Shown: positions 8,794-17,830 of the stretch, in pieces
Layout of the letters: every line of letters starts with the position of its first letter
Position numbering within the stretch: position 1 is the stretch's first letter
Source: Zunongwangia pacifica
GTDB taxonomy: Bacteria; Bacteroidota; Bacteroidia; Flavobacteriales; Flavobacteriaceae
Assembly (NCBI RefSeq): GCF_023499215.1
Contig: NZ_JAKHSK010000007.1
Location: forward strand, 112,265 to 176,264
DNA length: 64,000 nt
Direction: 5' to 3'
The notes under the pieces: model-generated
Seen by the model: the letters and a program-made list of their open reading frames with translations, nothing else
What the model was told of the DNA's origin: nothing
The model's database searches: none
Made by a program: the position numbers and the translations under genes

Positions 8794-9674
8794 GTTTTCT
8801 TCACACTTACCAGGTAAACGCCTACAAAAACCAGTAATCCGGCAGCCACTTTTATCGTGGTTAATTGATCGGCACCCACTAAAATAGCATAAATAATAGC
8901 GATTAAGGGTTGTAAATACATGAATACACTTATCGTTGAAGCCGATAATTGTTTTAGCGCATAAATGTTTAGCAGGTAGGTAGAAAATGTGGTTCCGGCA
9001 ACCACAAAAGCCATTCTCCAAATGGCATCGAAAGGTAAATGAAACCAGTCTACCGCAACAAATTCAGAATAAGTAACCGGTAAATTTAGAAAAACACCCA
9101 TTAAGAAAAGCCATTTCATCAGGGTGATGGCGTGGTATTTTTTAGTGAGTGGTTTTACGATCACCAGGTAAAATCCGTACGAAAAAGCATTAACGATAAA
9201 CATCAAATTGCCTAGCGGAATATTGGGTGCATTGGTCACACTATCGGTACTAAAAAGCACCAAAGCTAAAGCTCCCGATAAACCAAAGGCAATCCCAACT
9301 CCTTTTATTAAAGTGATTTTTTCCTTTAAGATGATCGATGCCAGAATAAGCACCATAACTGGCGAAAGGGTAATAATTACCGAGCTGTTAATGGGGGTGG
9401 AAAGACTTAACCCCTTAAAAAAGAAAAGCATGTTAATGCACATGCCAAAGATGGCGCAGCAAAGCATCCTGGGCCAGTCTTTTTTATCGATTTTTTCTTT
9501 GGGGGCAAACGGACTTAAAAGCCAGAATAAAATAGCCGCTCCTAAAACGCGTAGCATAATAAACCCAAAAGCTTCGATATGCGCAGGCATAACACCTTTG
9601 GCAATCGTATGATTTAAACCATAAATGGTACTGGCGCCGGTAGCGGCAAGGATGGCCAGCAAACGTTTATCCAT
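8778..9674 (-). CDS. EamA/DMT family transporter
   Basis: A 298-residue polytopic inner-membrane protein with about ten hydrophobic segments in two EamA repeats. The first runs from ILAATGASTIYGLNHTIAKG to the helix around IALVLFSTDS. The second starts around NLMFIVNAFSYGFYLVIVKPL. Drug/metabolite transporters of this type export amino acids or metabolites, and the substrate cannot be read from sequence. The C-terminus KKTKTRA is cytoplasmic. The start overlaps the upstream Spx/ArsC-like gene by 8 bp, which indicates translational coupling. Confidence 0.88.
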   Translation of the reverse strand: MDKRLLAILAATGASTIYGLNHTIAKGVMPAHIEAFGFIMLRVLGAAILFWLLSPFAPKEKIDKKDWPRMLCCAIFGMCINMLFFFKGLSLSTPINSSVIITLSPVMVLILASIILKEKITLIKGVGIAFGLSGALALVLFSTDSVTNAPNIPLGNLMFIVNAFSYGFYLVIVKPLTKKYHAITLMKWLFLMGVFLNLPVTYSEFVAVDWFHLPFDAIWRMAFVVAGTTFSTYLLNIYALKQLSASTISVFMYLQPLIAIIYAILVGADQLTTIKVAAGLLVFVGVYLVSVKKTKTRA

Positions 9675-10020
9675 GGATAGATGCTTTAGCAGCAGCTACG
9701 TTCTTTTTAGCATTGCCAATAAATATCTCTTGATCGTTAATGATTACGGGACGTTTTAAAAAGGTATAATGTTCTAAGATTAAAGCTTTATAGTCTTCTT
9801 CGCTAAGCGCCTTGTTTTTAAGATCACGCTCTTTGTAAAGCCGTGCTCTTTTGCTAAAAAGCGACTCGTAACTACCTGACAGCTTGTGCATTTCTTCAAT
9901 TTGCTTTTCGGTAATTTCATTGGTTTTGATATCCTGAAGTTCAAAATCAGCCGGAGCCTCGATTTCGTTTAGAATGCGTTTGCAGGTATCGCAGGTAGAA
10001 AGGTAATAGATCTTTTTCAT
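9667..10020 (-). CDS. ArsC/Spx-like thioredoxin-fold protein
   Basis: A 117-residue ArsC-family protein. The active-site region is YYLSTCDTCKRIL (residues 5-17) with a CxxC pair, unlike the single Cys of classical ArsC and like Spx/YffB relatives. The C-terminal TFLKRPVIINDQEIFIGN holds the conserved RP motif. It may be a glutathione- or thiol-dependent reductase or a small redox regulator. True arsenate reduction is unproven and no ars genes are nearby. It overlaps the EamA exporter gene by 8 bp. Confidence 0.85.
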   Translation of the reverse strand: MKKIYYLSTCDTCKRILNEIEAPADFELQDIKTNEITEKQIEEMHKLSGSYESLFSKRARLYKERDLKNKALSEEDYKALILEHYTFLKRPVIINDQEIFIGNAKKNVAAAKASIHG

Positions 10021-10073
10021 TTCATTTTCGGTTTAAGATTGCAAAGAAAAAACTTTAAAAAACTCCCTGCAAT

Positions 10074-10844
10074 TTATTCGGTTTCTGAAAAATCTATTTT
10101 TAAATATTCTGAAACTTCATCCAAATCATATTCGTATGTTTTCTGTCCTTCAACATAGGCAGCGATCTCGTATGGATTGTAAGTGAGGATAAGTTTATCT
10201 TCTCTAAAGCCAATATTTGCAGGAAGATGAAATTCGTCGTTTTCAAAGAACATTCCCGTGCTGTTAATATTCGCGTCTTGAGGAATATCTTCTTTGTGTC
10301 TAAAATCTTTTTCTACAAAATCTTTAAAAGCTGCCGTAAAAAGATCGTCGTGCGTATATACGCTCCCGGTTTCAGGATTAAAATTCATATAGGTATTACT
10401 TCCGTAGCCATGGGCACCACCGGTAAAGGTGTAAGAATTAAAATCGATACTCAGCAATTTTGGATGTTCCCAGGTAATTTCAGCAAAAACAGTCGCCTCC
10501 CATGGGATATCGGTATCGGGAAAATCTTCACGAGAAGAAGCGTAGTTTGCAATAAAACCATTCACCATTTCTTCCATGGTTTCAGGATTATGATCTGGAT
10601 TAAAACCTGAAACGATATCGATAATATGTTGTTCTATAGAATCATTTATTTTTTTGGCAACAGCCTCTTTTCCTTTGGCTACCGGGTAATTTAGATTGAT
10701 AAAGGTACAGTTTCCTTTTTCTGGATTACATTTTTCGTAAGCTTTTTCTATGTTATAATTGGTGAAAGTAAGTGTTTCTTTTTTCTCTTCTTCACAGGCG
10801 TACAGCATCAGGCTGGCAAGCAGCACTAAAAGAAATTTTTTCAA
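10074..10844 (-). CDS. DUF4163/DUF3298 (RsiV-like) lipoprotein
   Basis: A 256-residue lipoprotein with signal MKKFLLVLLASLMLYACEEE, the lipobox Cys at residue 17. Residues about 40-150 correspond to DUF4163 and residues about 150-250 to DUF3298, with the typical SYTFTGGAHGYGSNTYMNFNP segment followed by LFT and an anti-sigma RsiV-like fold. In Firmicutes RsiV binds lysozyme. Here the protein has no sigma-binding domain and stands alone, so a sensing role cannot be claimed. It is anchored to a membrane, probably facing the periplasm. Confidence 0.8.
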   Translation of the reverse strand: MKKFLLVLLASLMLYACEEEKKETLTFTNYNIEKAYEKCNPEKGNCTFINLNYPVAKGKEAVAKKINDSIEQHIIDIVSGFNPDHNPETMEEMVNGFIANYASSREDFPDTDIPWEATVFAEITWEHPKLLSIDFNSYTFTGGAHGYGSNTYMNFNPETGSVYTHDDLFTAAFKDFVEKDFRHKEDIPQDANINSTGMFFENDEFHLPANIGFREDKLILTYNPYEIAAYVEGQKTYEYDLDEVSEYLKIDFSETE

Positions 10845-10962
10845 AATGGTTTTCGGATTTTTAGGTTATTGTTTTGCTAAAGTACGTAGCAATTTTGGCA
10901 TTGCCAATGCGAAGCTTATTTTTGCTTATAAGATTTTTTGAAATTAACTAAAATCAGTATTT

Positions 10963-10979
10963 AGGCTGTTTTTCAGCCT
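10963..10979 (+). promoter_or_regulatory. Leader hairpin before cystathionine gamma-synthase
   Basis: Inverted repeat AGGCTG-TTTTT-CAGCCT ends 23 bp before the ATG. It is not followed by a T run, so it is not a terminator. It could influence translation initiation of the methionine biosynthesis gene. I see no match to SAM-I or SAM-II riboswitch features in the 158-bp leader. Confidence 0.3.
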
Positions 10980-11002
10980 GATAATATACCTAATAACCAG
11001 TT

Positions 11003-12145
11003 ATGAAATTTAATACCAAAACGATACACGGCGGCCAGGAAAATGTAGATCCTGCTTATAATGCGGTGATGCCACCCATCTATCAAACCAGTACTTACGC
11101 GCAAAGCACGCCGGGAGGACATAAAGGTTTTGAATATTCCAGAAGTGGGAATCCAACCCGTACGGCTTTAGAGCGTTCTCTGGCCAGTATCGAAAATGGT
11201 GAATTTGGGATGGCTTTTGGTTCTGGACTTGCAGCGATCGATGCGGTGATGAAATTGTTTAAACCAGGAGACGAAATAGTAAGTACCAACGATCTTTATG
11301 GTGGTTCTTATCGTTTGTTCACCTCGATATTCGAAAATCTTGGCATTAAATTTCATTTTATCGGTATGCAGGAAGCCGAGAATATCGAAACCTATATTAA
11401 TGAAAATACAAAGCTGATTTGGGTAGAAACACCAACGAACCCAATGATGAATATTATCGATATTGAAGCTGCTGCTAAAATTGCTAAAAAGCATCAAATT
11501 TTATTAGCGGTAGATAACACTTTTGCAACGCCCTATTTACAGCAGCCTTTAGATCTGGGAGCCGATATTGTAATGCATAGCGCTACAAAATATTTGGGTG
11601 GACATAGCGATGTCGTAATGGGCGGACTTGTGGTAAAAGATAAAGAGCTTGCCGATAAACTATATTTTATACAAAATGCCAGTGGTGGTGTTTGTGGGCC
11701 ACAGGACAGCTTTTTGGTATTGCGAGGCATTAAAACTTTACATCTTAGAATGCAGCGCCATTGTGAAAATGGAGAAAAAGTAGCTCGATTCTTAAAAGAA
11801 CATCCGGCAGTGGCAAAAGTAAACTGGCCGGGTTTTGAAGATCATCCTAACCATGATATTGCCAAAAAGCAAATGAAAGGTTTCGGCGGAATGATCTCTT
11901 TTTCTACTACGGAAGGAACTGCTGAAAGTGCTGTGAGAATTCTAGAAAATCTGAAAGTTTTTACGTTAGCGGAATCTTTAGGAGGTGTAGAATCTTTAGC
12001 GGGACATCCTGCGAGTATGACGCATGCCTCTATCCCAAAAGAAGAGCGCGAAAAAACCGGAGTGGTGGATAGTTTAATTCGTTTAAGTGTAGGGATTGAA
12101 GATGGTGATGATTTAGTGGAAGATTTAAAACAGGCGTTGGGTTAG
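11003..12145 (+). CDS. metB: Cystathionine gamma-synthase / gamma-lyase family PLP enzyme
   Basis: A 380-residue Cys/Met-metabolism PLP enzyme. The PLP lysine is in HSATKYLGGHSDVVMGG (Lys near 196). SRSGNPTRTALE and the SLGGVESLAGHPASMTHAS substrate loop are family signatures. It makes cystathionine from an activated homoserine and cysteine (trans-sulfuration toward methionine). Gamma-lyase activity is the alternative, since the families are hard to separate by sequence. Length is typical. It is monocistronic, with its own leader and a strong terminator. Confidence 0.9.
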   Translation: MKFNTKTIHGGQENVDPAYNAVMPPIYQTSTYAQSTPGGHKGFEYSRSGNPTRTALERSLASIENGEFGMAFGSGLAAIDAVMKLFKPGDEIVSTNDLYGGSYRLFTSIFENLGIKFHFIGMQEAENIETYINENTKLIWVETPTNPMMNIIDIEAAAKIAKKHQILLAVDNTFATPYLQQPLDLGADIVMHSATKYLGGHSDVVMGGLVVKDKELADKLYFIQNASGGVCGPQDSFLVLRGIKTLHLRMQRHCENGEKVARFLKEHPAVAKVNWPGFEDHPNHDIAKKQMKGFGGMISFSTTEGTAESAVRILENLKVFTLAESLGGVESLAGHPASMTHASIPKEEREKTGVVDSLIRLSVGIEDGDDLVEDLKQALG

Positions 12146-12232
12146 ATTTTAGACCGCTGCGCTGTGAGATATTAGAATTATAGACTAAAGAAGCAAGGTC
12201 AAGATTATTTAGTTTTAATTTGATATTAAAAT

Positions 12233-12271
12233 AAACGAGGGCTGAAATTCGATAATTTCAGCCCTCGTTTT
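12233..12271. terminator. Bidirectional intrinsic terminator
   Basis: A perfect 17-bp stem AAACGAGGGCTGAAATT with its complement around a CGAT loop, followed by TTTT on the plus strand and preceded by an A-rich run. It lies between the convergent metB and cysteine-desulfurase-like genes. Confidence 0.85.
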
Positions 12272-12312
12272 CTAGATATATATTCTAGAAGCAAAGCGAT
12301 CTAAATTCTATA

Positions 12313-13536
12313 TTAAATCACTTTGCCCAATGCCCAGATGAGTCGTTTTACTTCTTCCTCGGTATTGTAATGCACTAAGCTGATACGCACCACACCATTT
12401 TTTTCGGTTAAGCCAAAATTTTCTACTAATTTTTTAGCGTAGAAATCACCAAACCGAATTCCGATTCGATAATTGTCAATTTGTTCTACGATTTCATTGC
12501 TTTTTAAGTCTTCATGAACAAAAGAAATAGTGGGTACTCTTTTAGAAGCATCGGCTTCAGGGTTTCCTATAATCTTTACTTTGGGATGTTCATTTAAAAA
12601 ATCAAGAAGCCTTTTTGCCAGTTTTTGCTCATGTTTGGCGATAACTTCATAAGATTTTTTCAGCATTAAAACGGAATCATCTTTATCTTCCGTGAAGTGT
12701 TGTTTATAAAATTCCTGAAAGTATTCAGTAATCCCTAAAAGACTGTAGGTAAGCTCAAAATTGAAGTTTCCCGGTTGAAATTTATATGGAATATTATCCT
12801 TTTTGAAGAAATAGTGGTTAATTCCATCCATTTCTAAAAGCAAATCGTACTTACCATACATCAACGCTAAGTGCGGGCCGTAGGTTTTATACCAGCTAAA
12901 CGTGTAAAAATCGACATCCAGCTCCTGTACGTTAATCTGGCGATGCGGAGCGTAAGCCACACCGTCTACACATATAAGGGAGCCATTTTGATGTGCAATT
13001 TCAGCAATTTCTTTAATAGGGTTTATCGTTCCTAAAATATTAGAGCAATGCGTAACAGCGACAAGTTTGGTTTTTTTAGAAAGTAATTTTTTAAGCTCAG
13101 AAATTTCCAGTTCCATAGTATCTGGATTGGCTTTCCAGATCTTCACTTTTATTCCCTTTTCTTCAAGATCGGTCCACGGTGAGACATTGGCTTCATGATC
13201 GGTATTGGTAACAATAACTTCATCACCTTCCTTCCATTGCCGGCTAATAGACAAACTTAAGATTCTAAAAAGCATACTGGAGGAAGGGCCAATAATCACT
13301 TCCTCAGTTCGGTTGGCATTTATAAATTTTGCGAGTTGTTTATTGGCCCACGCCAGTTTTTCTCCAGCTTCTTTACTAATTTTATAAGAGGCGCCAAGTT
13401 GTACGTTATGATGAATTAAATAGCCATTAATTCGCTGAATAACTTTTCCCAATACCTGTGAGCCTCCCGCATTATCCATAAATATGAAATCTTTATCGAG
13501 TGCCGGGAACTGTTTTCTAACAAACTCTATATCCAT
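12313..13536 (-). CDS. Cysteine desulfurase-like protein (class V aminotransferase fold)
   Basis: A 407-residue class V PLP enzyme of the 'cysteine desulfurase-like' subgroup. It starts with MDIEFVRKQFPALDKDFIFMDNAGGSQ. The PLP lysine lies in FSWYKTYGPH (near Lys216). The cofactor aspartate is in SLICVDGVAYAPHRQ. Unlike IscS/SufS, this subgroup has a modified active-site region and no proven desulfurase activity. No Fe-S assembly gene is adjacent. It begins 5 bp after the stop of the S9 peptidase upstream, so the two probably form an operon. Confidence 0.85.
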   Translation of the reverse strand: MDIEFVRKQFPALDKDFIFMDNAGGSQVLGKVIQRINGYLIHHNVQLGASYKISKEAGEKLAWANKQLAKFINANRTEEVIIGPSSSMLFRILSLSISRQWKEGDEVIVTNTDHEANVSPWTDLEEKGIKVKIWKANPDTMELEISELKKLLSKKTKLVAVTHCSNILGTINPIKEIAEIAHQNGSLICVDGVAYAPHRQINVQELDVDFYTFSWYKTYGPHLALMYGKYDLLLEMDGINHYFFKKDNIPYKFQPGNFNFELTYSLLGITEYFQEFYKQHFTEDKDDSVLMLKKSYEVIAKHEQKLAKRLLDFLNEHPKVKIIGNPEADASKRVPTISFVHEDLKSNEIVEQIDNYRIGIRFGDFYAKKLVENFGLTEKNGVVRISLVHYNTEEEVKRLIWALGKVI

Positions 13537-13541
13537 AAAAT

Positions 13542-15923
13542 CTATTTATTTAGGAGGCTTTTATTAAATAATTTGAGTATTCGGCTATATTCATCTGTCC
13601 AGCTACTTGGTTCTACAAAACCATGATCTTCTACAGGATAAATAGCCATTTCCCAGTTATGTTTGCCCAGTTCGATTAAACGTTGGGAAAGCCTTACCAC
13701 ATCCTGAAAATGGACATTTACATCGACCATACCGTGGGCAATCAATAGATCTCCTTCTAAACCTTCAGCAAAATAAATTGGGGAAGATCTGCGATAGGCA
13801 ATAGGATCGTTTGCCGGCTCATTAAGAATGTTTGAAGTATATCCATGGTTGTAATGTGACCAGTCGGTTACCGATCTTAATGCAGCGCCAGCAGCAAAAG
13901 TATCTGGCTCGGTAAACATAGCCATTAAGGTAATAAATCCGCCGTAACTGCCACCATAAATCCCAATTTTATCGGGATTAATACCATGTTTTTCAATCAG
14001 GTATTTTACACCGTCTACCTGATCAGATAAATCCTTGCCGCCCATGTGACGATAAATCCCGGTTCGCCAGTCGCGGCCATAACCGGCGCTTCCGCGGTAA
14101 TCGATATCAATAACGGTATATCCTAAATCGGTTAATAAATTATGGAACATGTATTCCCTAAAATACGAAGACCACCACTGGTGTACATTTTGTAAATAAC
14201 CTGCACCATGTACAAAAACAACGGCAGCATCGTTTTTAGTTTCTTTGCTTGGCGTATATAATCTTGCGGGCACCATAGCGCCATCTTTAGCCTCAAATTT
14301 TATAAGTTCGGGTACTCTCCAGTTGTAACTGGCAAATGCTTCAGATTGTCCGTTGGTTAATTGCTTCGCTTCTCCTCTGCCTGTTTTCTTAAGGTAAAGT
14401 TCCCATGGCTTATTGCTATAAGAATAGTAGATTGCCATATATTTTTCGTCTGGTGAAAGATACACCTGGTTGTTACCGGTCATATTGGTAAGCTTTTCCA
14501 TTTTTCCACCCATTACCGGCATTTTATAAAAATGTCGAACATCGGGACCTTCTTCAGAAGTAGTTAAATACCAGTATTTTTTATTGTTTGATAACTCGGG
14601 ATCAAAAACTTCATATTCTCCCGGAGTAAGATCTTTTTTATTGCCATTATCAACATTCAGTACATATAAATGAGAATATCCTGTAGCTTCAGATTGAAAG
14701 TAAATATGCTTGTTATCGGGTAACCATCCAATCGTGCCACCGCCAAAAGACCAGCCCAACCCCGGCCCGGCAATCCAGGCTTCGTCACGTTGCCGATCTA
14801 AAGTAGTAAGGCTTCCATCTTCAAGATTAAGCTTTGCGATCCAACGATCTTTATTGTCTTTAGACCGAATGCTTACAATGGCTTTTTTGCCATTTTCAGA
14901 AAAATAGGCTGGGGAGGTAATTACTTCGCGAACTTCTTCTTTCCATTCTTTATCGGGATAATCTTTAACGTAATCGGGTAAGTCTTTAATTCCTTCAAGT
15001 GTTGCGGTATCTACCATAAAAACGGTATCTTTTGCGATATCATAAAGCGCAAGCTCCACTTCGGTTTTATCGTCACCTACTTTAGATCGTGCGGGTAGCT
15101 CTTTGGTATATCCAGACTGGTCTACATAATTAGGAACTTCGGTATTGTCGCTACGTTCTCTTTTAATTAAATTGAAGCTCACATATTTTCCGTTAGGTGA
15201 AATGCTAATTCCAGAAATTTGTTTGTCTCCGGCATAAAAAGCGTAATCTTCCTGTGGTGCAGTGCTTTCGCGATAAGCTTTAGAAGCTTTAGACTTTTCT
15301 TTACGCTGATTGACCACTTCTAAAAGATCAAGGTTCTCGTCCTGGATCCATTGATTTTTGTCGGAAAGTTTCTCTTCTTTTTCCTCTCGTTTTGTTCCTT
15401 TGTTAATATTGGTCAGTTTTATAATACTTCCTTTATCGAGATCGTAGATAAAAGCGTTATCATTTAAAATGAACGAAATTTTAGATTCATCGGTCATAAA
15501 CTGAGGATCTATAATACGCTCTCCCAGATCGATCAGTTCTTTTTTAGATGCTTTCCTGATATTGTATAAAAACAGTTTCCCATTTTCGGTAAACAGCATT
15601 TCAGTTTTTTTGTCGTTATAATCCCCATATCGCGGAATCATATTTTCTTTCTCTTCTGTAGATACTTTTATGATTTTCGACTGGTTGGAAAGATTGATTT
15701 TGTATAGCGAATCATCGGGATCATTTTCCAGATTATATTGAAAGTAAATATTTTCACTCTCAATTCCCCAATGGATGCCAGAAGGAAAAGTTCCCATCCA
15801 TTTGGGATCCTGCATGATTTTTTCAACAGAAAGGTCACTTTGCTGTGCCTGTAAGGGAATGCTGCTAAAAGCAATAAATAAAAGGATTGCTAAATTGCTA
15901 AAATGAAGCGTAAATTTTTTCAT
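13542..15923 (-). CDS. S9 family peptidase (prolyl oligopeptidase / DPP IV-like), exported
   Basis: A 793-residue secreted serine peptidase. The signal peptide is MKKFTLHFSNLAILLFIAFS followed by SIPLQAQ. Residues about 40-530 form a beta-propeller (repeats such as ISPNGKYVSFNLI, LPDNKHIYFQSE, LSPDEKYMAIYYS). The C-terminal alpha/beta-hydrolase domain carries GIYGGSYGGF (Ser near 658), HGMVDVNVHFQD (Asp) and PVEDHGFVEP (His). It likely trims short peptides in the periplasm. It is transcribed with the cysteine-desulfurase-like gene, 5 bp downstream. Family assignment is secure, the exact specificity is not. Confidence 0.92.
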   Translation of the reverse strand: MKKFTLHFSNLAILLFIAFSSIPLQAQQSDLSVEKIMQDPKWMGTFPSGIHWGIESENIYFQYNLENDPDDSLYKINLSNQSKIIKVSTEEKENMIPRYGDYNDKKTEMLFTENGKLFLYNIRKASKKELIDLGERIIDPQFMTDESKISFILNDNAFIYDLDKGSIIKLTNINKGTKREEKEEKLSDKNQWIQDENLDLLEVVNQRKEKSKASKAYRESTAPQEDYAFYAGDKQISGISISPNGKYVSFNLIKRERSDNTEVPNYVDQSGYTKELPARSKVGDDKTEVELALYDIAKDTVFMVDTATLEGIKDLPDYVKDYPDKEWKEEVREVITSPAYFSENGKKAIVSIRSKDNKDRWIAKLNLEDGSLTTLDRQRDEAWIAGPGLGWSFGGGTIGWLPDNKHIYFQSEATGYSHLYVLNVDNGNKKDLTPGEYEVFDPELSNNKKYWYLTTSEEGPDVRHFYKMPVMGGKMEKLTNMTGNNQVYLSPDEKYMAIYYSYSNKPWELYLKKTGRGEAKQLTNGQSEAFASYNWRVPELIKFEAKDGAMVPARLYTPSKETKNDAAVVFVHGAGYLQNVHQWWSSYFREYMFHNLLTDLGYTVIDIDYRGSAGYGRDWRTGIYRHMGGKDLSDQVDGVKYLIEKHGINPDKIGIYGGSYGGFITLMAMFTEPDTFAAGAALRSVTDWSHYNHGYTSNILNEPANDPIAYRRSSPIYFAEGLEGDLLIAHGMVDVNVHFQDVVRLSQRLIELGKHNWEMAIYPVEDHGFVEPSSWTDEYSRILKLFNKSLLNK

Positions 15924-16165
15924 TTAGGTAGATATTGGATGTTGATTAGTGGTGAGATTTCTGTAAATCGAAAAAATAAAGCTTTCGAAACTAAATTCTC
16001 AAAAATGTAATCTTCAGCTTCCTGTAAGAAAAGCTTTAAAATTCGCACACAATATACTTAAAATCACTTTCCAATTCAAGAATAATAGGCGTTAAGCTAT
16101 GTTTCCAGTAGAGAATATATTTATATTTGAGAGGTATATTTCACCAATTATTTAATCAAAATCCA

Positions 16166-17719
16166 ATGAAAACTAAATTACAACTAGCTTTTGCATCTAT
16201 TGCGCTGGCTGCGACGACCTCGTTTGCACAACAGCAGGATCCTATCGTACAGGAAATCGTTAAAGAAGCTACTGAAAATTCTCAATTAAAAAAGTTAGGT
16301 CATGAACTTTTAGACGTTATTGGACCAAGACTTGTAGGTTCACCGCAAATGGAACTGGCACACGACTGGGCTGTTAAAACCTATGCCGGCTGGGGAATTT
16401 CTGCCGAAAATCAGCAATGGGGTACCTGGAAAGGCTGGGAGCGTGGGATTACCCATATCGATCTTGTGGAGCCTCGCTTAAGGACTTTAGAGGGAAGACA
16501 GTTGGCATGGAGCCCATCAACCTCGAAAAAAGGAGTGACTGCTGAGGCTATAATTTTACCGGAAGCGAAAGACTCGGCCGATTTTCAATCTAAATTAAGT
16601 ATGGTAAAAGGCAAGTTTGTGTTGATGTCTTTTAATGAGCCTACCGGTCGTCCCGATTATAACTGGGAAGAATGGGCGACAGAACAGTCTTTTGAAAAAA
16701 TGAAAAAAGAACGTACTGAAGCTAAAAATGCGTGGAGAGCGCGGATGAAAGCTACCGGATATTCTTCCAGAGAGTTGCCTAAAATTTTAGAAAAGGCAGG
16801 AGCTGAGGGTATTATCACTTTAAACTGGTCTAGCGGTTTTGGAGTTAACAAAGTATTTTCTGCTTATACCGGTAACATCCCTACAGTAGATCTTTCTTTA
16901 GAGGATTATGGTTTAGTATTTCGTATGGCTGAAAATGGTAATAAACCAGAGCTTCATATCGTAGCGACTTCTAAAGATCTTGGTGAAGTACCTACATTTA
17001 ATACTATCGCAAGCATTGAAGGTTCAGAAAAACCGAAAGAATATATTGTCCTTTCAGCGCATTTTGATAGCTGGGATGGCGGAACCGGAGCTACCGATAA
17101 TGGTACCGGTACTTTAGTGATGATGGAGGCTATGCGTATTCTTAAAAAAGTGTATCCAAACCCAAAACGTACCATTATCGCCGGTCATTGGGGAAGTGAA
17201 GAGCAGGGGCTAAATGGTTCTCGTGCTTTTGTAAAAGATCACCCTGAAATTGTAGAAAACATCCAGGCAGTATTTAATCAGGATAACGGTACCGGTCGTG
17301 TTGTTAATCTTTCTGGAAACGGACTGGTACAGGCTTACGATTATTTAGGGGAATGGTTAGCTGCGGTGCCCGATAGTATTTCTAAACAGATTGAAACACA
17401 TTTCCCAGGAATGCCAGGTAGGGGAGGATCTGATTATGCTTCTTTCCTTGCAGCCGGAGCACCAGCTTTTAATTTAAGTTCTTTAAGCTGGTCGTATTGG
17501 AACTATACCTGGCATACCAACCGTGATACTTACGATAAAATTGTTTGGGACGATGTGCAAAGCAATGCCATCCTTGCCGCGATCTTAGCTTATAAAGCAA
17601 GTGAGGATGCCGATAAATCTTCCAGAGAACAAAGAGTGCTTCCGTTAGACAGTAGAACCGGAGAGCAAATGACCTGGCCAGAGCCTAGGGATGCAACTCG
17701 TCGAGGAGGCTTGGATTAA
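16166..17719 (+). CDS. M28 family zinc aminopeptidase with PA domain, exported
   Basis: A secreted metallopeptidase of 517 residues. I place the start at ATG 16166, because a signal peptide (MKTKLQLAFASIALAATTSFA, split by AQQQ) begins there. An ATG 13 codons upstream would add an untypical leader. Residues about 130-260 fit a protease-associated insert. The di-zinc site is visible in LSAHFDSWDGGTGATDNGTGT (His and Asp ligands) and AGHWGSEEQGLNGSRAF (Glu base and ligand). WNYTWHTNRDTYDKI supplies the last His ligand. It acts in the periplasm or at the surface on peptides. It is monocistronic. Confidence 0.9.
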   Translation: MKTKLQLAFASIALAATTSFAQQQDPIVQEIVKEATENSQLKKLGHELLDVIGPRLVGSPQMELAHDWAVKTYAGWGISAENQQWGTWKGWERGITHIDLVEPRLRTLEGRQLAWSPSTSKKGVTAEAIILPEAKDSADFQSKLSMVKGKFVLMSFNEPTGRPDYNWEEWATEQSFEKMKKERTEAKNAWRARMKATGYSSRELPKILEKAGAEGIITLNWSSGFGVNKVFSAYTGNIPTVDLSLEDYGLVFRMAENGNKPELHIVATSKDLGEVPTFNTIASIEGSEKPKEYIVLSAHFDSWDGGTGATDNGTGTLVMMEAMRILKKVYPNPKRTIIAGHWGSEEQGLNGSRAFVKDHPEIVENIQAVFNQDNGTGRVVNLSGNGLVQAYDYLGEWLAAVPDSISKQIETHFPGMPGRGGSDYASFLAAGAPAFNLSSLSWSYWNYTWHTNRDTYDKIVWDDVQSNAILAAILAYKASEDADKSSREQRVLPLDSRTGEQMTWPEPRDATRRGGLD

Positions 17720-17784
17720 TCCTTTTAGGGTTTAATTTTTCCCCGATCTCAATGATCTATTGCGATCACGCTGACTAAAAAAAT

Positions 17785-17830
17785 AAGCAGTTAAGAGTTT
17801 AAATCTTAGCTTTTAAACTTTTAGCTGCTT
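17785..17830 (-). terminator. Intrinsic terminator of the DUF1028-DUF3095 operon
   Basis: A long inverted repeat (AAGCAG ... CTGCTT with inner AGTTTAAA/TTTAAACT pairing) overlapping the last codons of the DUF3095 gene. On the minus strand it is followed by ATTTTTTT. Confidence 0.6.

Noticed and set aside
10227..10610. Plus-strand frame of 127 codons opposite the DUF3298 lipoprotein
   Set aside because: It is the antisense shadow of a gene with a lipoprotein signal and recognisable domains.
10845..11002. SAM riboswitch before metB
   Set aside because: No kink-turn, pseudoknot or conserved core of SAM-I or SAM-II could be recognised.
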